In this document: positions 9,150 to 16,242 of the stretch, one piece after another
How positions within the stretch are numbered: position 1 is the stretch's first letter
Layout: the number at the start of each line of letters is the position of its first letter
DNA from: Haemophilus massiliensis
GTDB taxonomy: Bacteria; Pseudomonadota; Gammaproteobacteria; Enterobacterales; Pasteurellaceae
DNA length: 64,000 nt
Assembly (NCBI GenBank): GCA_000752995.2
Contig: LM994632.1
Location: 50,037-114,036, forward strand
Reading direction: 5' to 3'
Program-made: the position numbers and the translations under genes
Notes under the pieces: model-generated
Database searches by the model: none
Seen by the model: the letters and a program-made list of their open reading frames with translations, nothing else
What the model was told of the DNA's origin: nothing

Positions 9150-10103
9150 TTACATTTTCGTAAAATTAAGAATGTTGTTAACATTAGTTGCCGTCGTTGC
9201 AATCACATTAATAATTCCCGTTCTTAGTGCCCCCAGAATGGCCATTGCTTTTGTATTCTCCGAAGCAATACCTATAACACAAGGAATTTCTCTCAAATCT
9301 TCTAGGCTCAATCCGATTACCCTATTACTCATTACAGTATCGACTAATTCCCCTTGCAGATTAAAAAATCCATAACCGGCGATTTCTCCGATAACTCCTT
9401 CATTAATTCTTGCATCGGTAATTTCTTTCGGTGTAAACCATCCCAACTGAACCATATAACTGTTCTCATTCATATCGCCGATACCGACCAGCGCAACATC
9501 CGCTTTTCTGGCGCGATCTAATGTATCCTTAATCACCCCATTTTTCATAAAGATGCTTCTGAATTCTTTATTTTCTAAATAAGCCGGCGCATAGAGTGTT
9601 TCATAGTTTCCATTAAATCGTTTGGCCAAATTGCGGCAGATATGATCAGCGTCAACTGGTGCACCGATACGCTGGGTACCGCCAATACTGCAAATGAATT
9701 TGCAGTTTTTTTCCGGAGAAATCCCGACGTATTCACCAATTGCAGCAACATTTCGCCCTTGACCGACAGCAACCGTCATACCGTCTTTGAGTACGTTTAC
9801 TAAGTATCCGTTCACTAACGCCGCCACTTGTTTTCGTTGCTCTTTTTCACTGTATTCATCAACTGCAATTAATGCTCTTTGAATACCGAATTGTTCAATC
9901 AATTTTCTTTCTAATTGAGAAGTAAATATTGGATGATACTTAACGTTTATTTCAACAATGCCTTCTTGACGCGCTTTTTTTAATAAGCGACCGACTTTTA
10001 CTCTTGAAATATTGAACCGTTGAGCGATCTCTTCTTGAGTAAGCTCATGTTCATAGTAAGCAATTGCAATTTCAGTTAATAAATCACCATCTTCAGATTT
10101 CAT
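9150..10103 (-). CDS. SorC-family sugar-binding transcriptional regulator
   Basis: A 317-residue regulator: an N-terminal helix-turn-helix (TQEEIAQRFNISRVKVGRLL, roughly residues 20-45) and a large C-terminal SorC/CggR-type effector domain that binds phosphorylated sugars. The block VALVGIGDMN and the C-terminal GALRTGIINVIATT are typical. An upstream TTG frame was rejected in favour of the ATG at 10101-10103, which has AGGAAC before it. It is embedded in the array, so it probably controls its own operon, with a pathway intermediate such as a tetrulose phosphate as the effector (inference). Repeats at 15922-15960 are the best candidate operators. Confidence 0.88.
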   Translation of the reverse strand: MKSEDGDLLTEIAIAYYEHELTQEEIAQRFNISRVKVGRLLKKARQEGIVEINVKYHPIFTSQLERKLIEQFGIQRALIAVDEYSEKEQRKQVAALVNGYLVNVLKDGMTVAVGQGRNVAAIGEYVGISPEKNCKFICSIGGTQRIGAPVDADHICRNLAKRFNGNYETLYAPAYLENKEFRSIFMKNGVIKDTLDRARKADVALVGIGDMNENSYMVQLGWFTPKEITDARINEGVIGEIAGYGFFNLQGELVDTVMSNRVIGLSLEDLREIPCVIGIASENTKAMAILGALRTGIINVIATTATNVNNILNFTKM

Positions 10104-10119
10104 AATCGTTCCTATCGTA

Positions 10120-10956
10120 TTAAAGCGAATCAATATATTGTTTTGATGTAATAAGTGTTTTTTCTATAAGAGAAAAATCAATTTTTTTATCTTTTCTTTT
10201 TGGTGTTGAATCCAGTTCACGATAAATCCGCAAGGGGATCTCAAAGCTGCAAGGAATATTTTTTTGTTTAATTAATGGAATGATTTTTTGATAATTAATG
10301 AGCCCTTTTCCTTCAATAGGAATAAACTCAAATTGATTGTCTATTATGCTGACATCTTTAATATGAAAATACTGTGAATAATTTAAGGCTTCAATAGATT
10401 GTTTTTCTACATCTAAGTTTCTATCATAAGTCACCATATTACCTGGATCAAAATTCAGTGCATAATTATCTGAAGCAAGTGCTTCCAATAATTCAACCCC
10501 ATCTTGCAATGTAATAAACGCATTAAAATTATAATCTCCTGCATTCTCCAAGCATAAAATACAGCTAGTTTCCTCTAATATCGGAGTTAATAATCGTAAA
10601 TTTTCTATTAATTTTTTTCCATTTTCACGTTTTGTTGTACATACATTAATATATTTCACACCTATTGATTGTGCAAAATAAACTCGCGGTGCAAACACTT
10701 CTAAGAAATTATCCGCCGCTAAGTCCATCGTACATCCTAGTGCTAAAGTAGATAATTGATATTTTTCTTTTAATATATTTATGTTATGCGCATTTTCTTG
10801 ACTGAATAAATCTTGTTTCAGATTACCGACATAGCCCTGATTATATGCCAATTCAAAGTAATTAAAACCGCACTTTTTAATAGACGCTAATGTGGTTTCA
10901 ATATCATACCCATCATAAATAGATGTATTTACCGCTAACTTAAGTGCCTCACTCAT
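10120..10956 (-). CDS. Xylose-isomerase-like TIM-barrel protein, AT-rich
   Basis: A 278-residue sugar phosphate isomerase/epimerase-like protein. Likely metal ligands: Glu in LCLENAGD, Asp in LNFDPGN, His in YFHIKD and Glu in CSFEIP. The frame extends further upstream, but that would overlap the amidohydrolase gene. The ATG at 10956 has AAGGAAA before it, so I use it, leaving a 13-base gap. Codon use is clearly richer in A and T than in flanking genes, suggesting a separate history. It is distant from the other TIM-barrel protein at 1803-2705. The reaction is unknown; epimerisation, isomerisation or decarboxylation of a keto-sugar acid are all possible for the family. Confidence 0.72.
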   Translation of the reverse strand: MSEALKLAVNTSIYDGYDIETTLASIKKCGFNYFELAYNQGYVGNLKQDLFSQENAHNINILKEKYQLSTLALGCTMDLAADNFLEVFAPRVYFAQSIGVKYINVCTTKRENGKKLIENLRLLTPILEETSCILCLENAGDYNFNAFITLQDGVELLEALASDNYALNFDPGNMVTYDRNLDVEKQSIEALNYSQYFHIKDVSIIDNQFEFIPIEGKGLINYQKIIPLIKQKNIPCSFEIPLRIYRELDSTPKRKDKKIDFSLIEKTLITSKQYIDSL

Positions 10957-10969
10957 ATATTTTCCTTCG

Positions 10970-11890
10970 TTACAATTTGATGTTGTAATATTTTTTTGCG
11001 TTTGAGAAAAAGAGTTTATACTGCTCGTCATAGCTATAACTTTTCACACTCTCTTTAAATCCGTCAAAAATAGTGTCTAAGTCGCCACATAAACTATCAA
11101 CCGGGAAATTACTGGCAAACATCGCTCGATCCGTACCAAAAATATTGATCGTTTCCTGAATAATCCATCGGTTATCTTCAATATTCCACAGTTTATTTGG
11201 TAACCCGATACCTGAAATTTTCACTACAATATTAGGCACATCGGAAAGTTGGGACATGGCTTTATGCCATCCCGATAAACCTTCCGGCGAACGATCCGCG
11301 GGTAATCCGGTATGGTTTAAAATTATCAGTGTTTGTGGAAAATCCAACGCTAATTGTTTCGCTTCATGTAAGTTCCACCACGGCGTTTGCAGATCAAAAT
11401 TAAGTTGATATTTGTGTAGTAAAGCATACCCTTGACGCCATTTATCGTTACTCATCAAGGTTCTAAACCCCATTTCCGCTTCTCTTAATGATATCGGTCC
11501 TGCCGGTTTGTGTCTGACGCTTCTAACTAATGGATAGCCTGCCTGACGCTTTAATATTTCTTCAATGTCATCATGGTGTAACCATGCTTGCGCGACAACA
11601 GCATTCGGCATCCCAAATTTATCCGCAACGGTATGGATATAAGCCGTTTCTCCGATAGGATCATTAGGATCCCATTCCGCATCAATATAAACCGTGGCAA
11701 CAACATTGTGTTTCGGCGTTGCGTCTTTTAAATAATCTGTCGGTAGATAATCTTTTTTGATTGCGCTGTAATCCCCGTATCTAAACGGAATTAAAACGTC
11801 CGGCGCCAGCCACGGATGTGGGTTAATCTGAGGTTGCCAAAAATGCTGATGTGCATCAATCATTGGGCCATTATATAATTCGGTATTCAT
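10970..11890 (-). CDS. Amidohydrolase-2 / sugar lactonase-like hydrolase
   Basis: A 306-residue TIM-barrel metal hydrolase of the COG3618 type. The N-terminal metal motif MIDAHQHFW is near residue 10, and RSVRHKPAG, ILNHTGLP and ASNFPVD near residue 240 are hallmark blocks. Characterised relatives hydrolyse L-fucono-, L-rhamnono- or L-galactono-lactones, or 2-pyrone-4,6-dicarboxylate. Its place between an MFS permease and a TIM-barrel enzyme suggests it opens an imported or internally formed sugar lactone before further oxidation. Start ATG at 11890 follows GGAGGG. Confidence 0.78.
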   Translation of the reverse strand: MNTELYNGPMIDAHQHFWQPQINPHPWLAPDVLIPFRYGDYSAIKKDYLPTDYLKDATPKHNVVATVYIDAEWDPNDPIGETAYIHTVADKFGMPNAVVAQAWLHHDDIEEILKRQAGYPLVRSVRHKPAGPISLREAEMGFRTLMSNDKWRQGYALLHKYQLNFDLQTPWWNLHEAKQLALDFPQTLIILNHTGLPADRSPEGLSGWHKAMSQLSDVPNIVVKISGIGLPNKLWNIEDNRWIIQETINIFGTDRAMFASNFPVDSLCGDLDTIFDGFKESVKSYSYDEQYKLFFSNAKKYYNIKL

Positions 11891-11900
11891 TTTATCCCTC

Positions 11901-13163
11901 CTATCTGTTTTCTTTGCTTAACTTAATACTTAATGTTCCTAATATGTATATCAGTGAACAGCCGGAAAAAAACAGCAGTACATGATCGTAATTTCTAGAT
12001 TGACCTAGAATAATACCGACTAAAATCGGAACGGCAATTCCACCGATACTACCGGCCATGTTCATTATTCCGCCAACGATACCGACTTTACTTTTTGGTG
12101 CGAGTAATGCCGGAAAGCTCCAGTATAAGCTTCCCCACATTAAGAAAAAGGCGGCAATGGATAAAACCAGTATTGCGACAATCGGATCTTGCATACTAGG
12201 TAAGAGATAAAAAGCCGCCAGTGTGCTGATACCGGATAGCGTTAAAACTGTTTTTAATACGACTTTCTGAGCAAATCCTTTTTTGACCAGAATGTCAGAA
12301 ATAAAACCACCGCACAATGACCCGAACGTACCGCACAGAAAAATAATGAAGGTGGCATTACCGATACTTTTTATATCAAATCCTCTTGCTTGAGCCAGAT
12401 AACTTGGACCCCAAGTCAATAAACCGAAAAACATCATCGCCCAAGCAGCACGACCGAATAAAATAGCGATGAGAGAGCGATAATCTACACCAATTCCTTT
12501 TAAAACAGGTTCGGAATCGACCGCACTTTGTGCCGTCTGGCTTTCGATTAATCGCAATTCCTGCCGATTCACACCATGATGTTCCCGCGGGGTATCGCGT
12601 AAAAACTTCCAAGCAATAAACCCTAATAAAATCGTAGCAACACCGGCGATAGCAAAGACAATTCGCCAAGAACCAATGCTGGCAAGCATATAAGCAATGA
12701 TAATACCACCGAGAGCTGCGCCAAGCGGACCGCCACAATCCATAATAACCGCGCCACGACCACGTTCCTGAGCTGATAACCATGTTGCATTAAGTTTTCC
12801 GCCGGAAGGAAAAAGAGGCGCTTCAGCGGCACCGAGCATAAATCGGGCCGCAAGTAAAGAAATACCACCGGTTGAGAAAGCGGCTAACGTTTGAAAAACA
12901 CCCCATAACACGGTCGAACCAGTAATAATTTTTCGCGGTCCATATTTATCGATTAGCCAACCACCGGGAATCTGAAGTAAAGCATAGGCCCAGAAAAAAC
13001 TGCTCAATATAAGCCCTTGGGTTTCAGGCGAAAGATCAAATTCCTGCGCTATAGTCGGCATAGCAATAGAAAGAGAAATCCGATCAACTAAATTTATCAC
13101 CACCAATAAAAAGATAATACCAAAAACAAACCAACGGACATTCGACGCTTTTTCTTTCATCAT
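11901..13163 (-). CDS. MFS permease, anion:cation symporter type (paralogue 2)
   Basis: Inner-membrane permease of 420 residues, about 12 hydrophobic segments, with the ACS-family pattern NLVDRISLSIAMP, LIDKYGPRKI and ERGRGAVIMD. It is a close paralogue of the permease at 2710-4023, with many identical stretches over the whole length. It lies between dhaL (54-base gap containing a small hairpin) and the lactonase-like gene. Uptake of a sugar acid or lactone-derived acid by proton symport is likely. Two such permeases plus a TRAP system in one array suggest either several substrates or a merger of two gene sets. Confidence 0.86.
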   Translation of the reverse strand: MMKEKASNVRWFVFGIIFLLVVINLVDRISLSIAMPTIAQEFDLSPETQGLILSSFFWAYALLQIPGGWLIDKYGPRKIITGSTVLWGVFQTLAAFSTGGISLLAARFMLGAAEAPLFPSGGKLNATWLSAQERGRGAVIMDCGGPLGAALGGIIIAYMLASIGSWRIVFAIAGVATILLGFIAWKFLRDTPREHHGVNRQELRLIESQTAQSAVDSEPVLKGIGVDYRSLIAILFGRAAWAMMFFGLLTWGPSYLAQARGFDIKSIGNATFIIFLCGTFGSLCGGFISDILVKKGFAQKVVLKTVLTLSGISTLAAFYLLPSMQDPIVAILVLSIAAFFLMWGSLYWSFPALLAPKSKVGIVGGIMNMAGSIGGIAVPILVGIILGQSRNYDHVLLFFSGCSLIYILGTLSIKLSKENR

Positions 13164-13181
13164 AGTATGATCCCTTGCTTG

Positions 13182-13202
13182 GCAGACGTAATCTACGTCC
13201 GC
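13182..13202. repeat. Small hairpin between dhaL and the MFS gene
   Basis: Inverted repeat GACGTA-N3-TACGTC extended by GC/GC with one mismatch on each side. No T-run follows on either strand, so it is not a standard terminator. It could be a processing or pausing hairpin within the operon. Confidence 0.35.
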
Positions 13203-13217
13203 GGAGAAAAAAATAAA

Positions 13218-13847
13218 CTAATGCTTATGTGCATATTCGGACATGTATTTCAGAATAAAAGACATTGAAACGGCTCCCGGATCGACATATCCCAAAGAGC
13301 GCTCTCCCAAGCTTTTGGCACGTCCGAAAACGGCAATCTGATTGCGTGTGTTCTCGGCACCTTCCGCCGCTGCTTGAGCTACCGAAGTCAACGCAACGGT
13401 TAAATCCTCATTTTTAACCGATTCGGCTTGTTTTTCCGCTGCGACCAAAGCATCAACCATCGTTTTATCACCCGGCTTTGCACCACCGCGCTCAAATACC
13501 GCTTTGGCGCCAGCCGAAAGAAATTGATAAAGAGTTTCCGCATTAAATTGCGCCTGTCCGGTCAATACTTTTCCGCCGGCTCTGAATAAGGTGCCAAAAA
13601 TTGCGCCGGATGCCCCGCCCATACTAGACATCATTTTTGTACCCGCCGTTAAAAATAACTCTCCAATATCTTTCGGCTGGAATGTATCGGTACAGAGTAA
13701 ATCACGTACCGCAGCAAATCCTCGCTGCATGCCTAAACCATGGTCGCCGTCTCCAATTTTCAAATCCAGTTCGGTTAAGTGCGGTTCACTTTCCACCATT
13801 TTTTCTGCGGTATATAAAAGTAGTGCTTTGGTTTCGGTTACATTCAT
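13218..13847 (-). CDS. dhaL: Dihydroxyacetone/erythrulose kinase, nucleotide-binding subunit DhaL
   Basis: A 209-residue DhaL subunit, close to the family norm of ~210. The metal/nucleotide motif LKIGDGDHG with its aspartates is near residue 28, and MMSSMGGASGAIFGT and the late GRAKSLGERS-type block confirm it. It phosphorylates the ketose held covalently by DhaK. The start is the ATG at 13847 behind GGAG, immediately after dhaK's stop, not the upstream in-frame ATG. No DhaM phosphoryl donor is encoded in the window, so whether it uses ATP or PTS phosphate is open. Context with LerI- and DerI-like isomerases favours L-erythrulose as substrate over dihydroxyacetone. Confidence 0.88.
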   Translation of the reverse strand: MNVTETKALLLYTAEKMVESEPHLTELDLKIGDGDHGLGMQRGFAAVRDLLCTDTFQPKDIGELFLTAGTKMMSSMGGASGAIFGTLFRAGGKVLTGQAQFNAETLYQFLSAGAKAVFERGGAKPGDKTMVDALVAAEKQAESVKNEDLTVALTSVAQAAAEGAENTRNQIAVFGRAKSLGERSLGYVDPGAVSMSFILKYMSEYAHKH

Positions 13848-13848
13848 T

Positions 13849-14856
13849 TTATTTTCTCCATTTGAAACTATCACAAGGCATATCGTAAAGTTTTTGTAGC
13901 TCATCATCTAAACGAAACAGCGTGACCGAATAACCCGCCATTTCCTGTGATGTACAGTAACTGCCGATCAACGTATCATGAATTTGAATGCCACGTTGAG
14001 TCAGCTGTTGATGAACTTTTCTGTTGGCAATAAAAAGTTCCGTATAAGTCGAGGCACCAAGATTATTAATCGTGACACAGACGCGATCACCAGCCTTTAG
14101 GCCGATATCGTTGCAAATAGATTCAATAATTTCGGTGTTGATTTCGTCTGCTGTAGCCATTTTTTGACGGCGAACCCCCGGCTCACCATGGATGCCCATA
14201 CCTAGTTCCAATTCATCATCATCTAATTCAAAATTAAATTTACCGGTTTGCGGAATCGAACAGGCACCGAGCGCCACCCCCATGGTTCTGGTATTAAAAT
14301 TGGCTTTTGCCGTAACCGCATGTAATTTTTCAAGATCATAACCCGCCTGCACTGCCGCACCAGCAATTTTCAGTATATACATGTCACCGGCAACTCCACG
14401 ACGATCTGACATGCGGGATAATGGTGCGGCGGAAATATCATCAGTAACTCGTACGGTTTTAACCTGAATACCTTCTTCCTCTAAAAGTTCGGCCGCAATA
14501 TCGAAATTCATATTGTCGCCAGCATAGTTTCCATACACAAATAATACGCCGTTGCCTTTCTGCGCGGCTTTGGTCGTTTCAATAATAATATCCGGTGACG
14601 GTGAAGCGAAAATTTCCCCCAATGCCGCGGCATCTGCTAAACCTTTTCCCACATAACCGGCAAACATCGGTTCGTGACCGCTTCCGCCACCGGTAACGAC
14701 GACAACTTGATTTTCCGCAATATCATGACGGATGACGCCACTCACACCTTCAACTTTAAGTAGTTTTCCTCCGCAAGCATAAATCAAACCTTCTAACTGT
14801 TCTGCCGGAACATCATTCGGACTATTCAATAATTTTTTAGGTTTTCTATTGCTCAT
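13849..14856 (-). CDS. dhaK: Dihydroxyacetone/erythrulose kinase, substrate-binding subunit DhaK
   Basis: A 335-residue DhaK subunit. The glycine-rich GGGSGHEPMFAGYVG is near residue 55, and GIHGEPG near residue 215 carries the histidine that binds the ketone of the substrate covalently. GNYAGDNMNFD is also conserved. It partners DhaL, whose gene starts one base after the dhaK stop, giving translational coupling. In the homologous L-erythrulose kinase (LerK) the two parts are commonly fused; here they are separate. Product would be L-erythrulose-1-P (inferred) or dihydroxyacetone phosphate. The gene follows the PdxA2-like gene by 31 bases. Confidence 0.9.
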   Translation of the reverse strand: MSNRKPKKLLNSPNDVPAEQLEGLIYACGGKLLKVEGVSGVIRHDIAENQVVVVTGGGSGHEPMFAGYVGKGLADAAALGEIFASPSPDIIIETTKAAQKGNGVLFVYGNYAGDNMNFDIAAELLEEEGIQVKTVRVTDDISAAPLSRMSDRRGVAGDMYILKIAGAAVQAGYDLEKLHAVTAKANFNTRTMGVALGACSIPQTGKFNFELDDDELELGMGIHGEPGVRRQKMATADEINTEIIESICNDIGLKAGDRVCVTINNLGASTYTELFIANRKVHQQLTQRGIQIHDTLIGSYCTSQEMAGYSVTLFRLDDELQKLYDMPCDSFKWRK

Positions 14857-14887
14857 TATTAATCTCCCTTAATGTGATATCAGAATG

Positions 14888-15904
14888 TTATTTAGATTTA
14901 AGGACGCCTTGTCCCATGCGAACGGCAATATTAAAAGCGCTTTCAAATGCAGTTGGAATAGCGACGTTTTTACCGTACAAGTCATAAGCCGTACCATGAT
15001 TTGCCGTAGCGATAGGGATTGGAATGCCGCCTTGAACGGTAACGCCACGTTCGAATCCTAATAATTTTAATGCTGTTGAGAATTGATCATGATACATTGA
15101 CACGACACCATTAATACCTAAACGTTCAACTTCCCGCATTGTGGTATCGCTCGGGAAAGGACCGTAAAGATCGATACCGTATTGTTCTTTTGCTTTCTCA
15201 ATAGCCGGTTTAATAATGGTTATTTCTTCATCACCAAACACACCGCCTTCACCACCGTGCGGATTCAACGCCTGTACGGCAATTTTAGGTCGTTTGACAC
15301 CTGCTTGCGTCAATGAACGATTGAGCAAAAGAATACAGTCAATGACTGATTTTATAGATAAATTCGGCACAATATCTTTAAACGGAATATGTGATGTGAC
15401 ACGTGCCGCCCAAATACTATCGACAACATTTAATTCACAGACAAAATCACGATAATCCGTTTGATCCGCAAACCAATGCAACTCATCGCGATACTGTAAT
15501 CCGCCTTTGTGCATCGCCTGCTTATTCAACGGTGCAAAACAAATTGACTGTACGTAGCCGGCTTGCGCCAAATCCACCGCTTTTTTCATCGTTTCCAGCA
15601 TATAAACACCACTTTGTTCGGTTGCCGTTCCGTATTCAAAAGGATAAGGATGAGAACACTGATGATGAATAAGTGCGGGTATATTTTCTTTAAAAGTATA
15701 ACTTGCTAAAGTTTCACTGGAAATTTCATCAAATTCGACATTTACCTGCGCAATTTCCATACCTTTCAGTAATTCCCGTTTATCCGCAATAATCAGAACA
15801 TTGGCTTTATTTCTTTGTTCGTTTTGAGCTAATAATTTTGCAACCAGTTCAGGTCCCACTCCGGCAGGATCACCAAGTAATAAGGCTAAGGTCGGTTTTG
15901 TCAT
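14888..15904 (-). CDS. PdxA2-like 4-phosphate sugar-acid dehydrogenase
   Basis: About 338 residues of the PdxA family. Visible motifs: LLGDPAGVGPE at the N-terminus, ALNPHGGEGG with FGDEE (NAD/metal region, about residue 205), MYHDQ and ATANHGTAYD near the C-terminus. The catabolic branch PdxA2/DtnB-like oxidises D-threonate- or D-erythronate-4-P with decarboxylation to dihydroxyacetone phosphate, whereas biosynthetic PdxA acts in vitamin B6 synthesis. The catabolic branch is favoured by position at the head of a sugar-acid operon. The start used is ATG 15902-15904 behind GGAG rather than an upstream TTG. No DUF1537 kinase sits beside it; the nearest is OtnK at 22052. Confidence 0.82.
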   Translation of the reverse strand: MTKPTLALLLGDPAGVGPELVAKLLAQNEQRNKANVLIIADKRELLKGMEIAQVNVEFDEISSETLASYTFKENIPALIHHQCSHPYPFEYGTATEQSGVYMLETMKKAVDLAQAGYVQSICFAPLNKQAMHKGGLQYRDELHWFADQTDYRDFVCELNVVDSIWAARVTSHIPFKDIVPNLSIKSVIDCILLLNRSLTQAGVKRPKIAVQALNPHGGEGGVFGDEEITIIKPAIEKAKEQYGIDLYGPFPSDTTMREVERLGINGVVSMYHDQFSTALKLLGFERGVTVQGGIPIPIATANHGTAYDLYGKNVAIPTAFESAFNIAVRMGQGVLKSK

Positions 15905-15921
15905 AAGATCATCTCCATACT

Positions 15922-15935
15922 TGTTCAAAAGAACA
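15922..15935. promoter_or_regulatory. Palindrome before the PdxA2-like gene, candidate operator
   Basis: Perfect inverted repeat TGTTC-N4-GAACA just upstream of the first gene of the region-2 operon. It partly overlaps the first copy of the direct repeat AACACTAAT (15932-15940 and 15952-15960, exactly 20 bases apart). A regulator such as the SorC protein of the array could bind here; this is inference. Confidence 0.4.
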
Positions 15936-15984
15936 CTAATATAACTTTTGCAACACTAATTTATACATAAATTACAAAAAAATA

Positions 15985-16002
15985 ACGTGATAAAGATCAC
16001 GA
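15985..16002. promoter_or_regulatory. Candidate CRP site for the region-2 operon
   Basis: CGTGA-N6-TCACG, a perfectly symmetric match to the CRP consensus core TGTGA-N6-TCACA with two outer differences. It lies about 90 bases upstream of the PdxA2-like start. CRP-cAMP control is expected for catabolic genes in Pasteurellaceae. Confidence 0.6.
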
Positions 16003-16176
16003 TATTGAAATCATTTAAGTTAAAAATGATAGAACTGTGATAGCTCTCTCATATTTGAAAAAATAAATAAAATGATTTTTTGAAAACTCAATGAATATTT
16101 GAGCGATCTAATATGTAATTTTGGACAAGTGACGATTTTTTATTATAACTATCGCCAAGATAGTGAAATTAACAGC

Positions 16177-16206
16177 ACTGAATTCGATACAACTATCGAA
16201 TTCAGT
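16177..16206 (-). terminator. Long hairpin after the DRL-like gene
   Basis: Twelve-base perfect stem ACTGAATTCGAT with a six-base loop, 37 bases past the stop codon of the DRL-like gene. Only a poor T-run follows on the minus strand, so it may be a weak terminator or a regulator site. The neighbouring AACTATCG words favour the second reading. Confidence 0.4.
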
Positions 16207-16242
16207 TCTTAGATTAATTTTTTATATGAAGAAATAGATATG

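Larger units (their letters stand above)
15905..16242. other. 338-base intergenic control region
   Basis: Separates the region-2 operon from the DRL-like gene, both on the minus strand. It is AT-rich and holds the palindrome and direct repeats at 15922-15960, the CRP site at 15985-16002, an inverted repeat ACTATC-N5-GATAGT (16148-16164) and a long hairpin (16177-16206). No open frame with a credible ribosome site was seen. Confidence 0.6.

Noticed and set aside
10957-11031. Upstream extension of the AT-rich TIM-barrel gene
   Set aside because: It would overlap the lactonase-like gene by 62 bases and has no family match; ATG 10956 has a good ribosome site.
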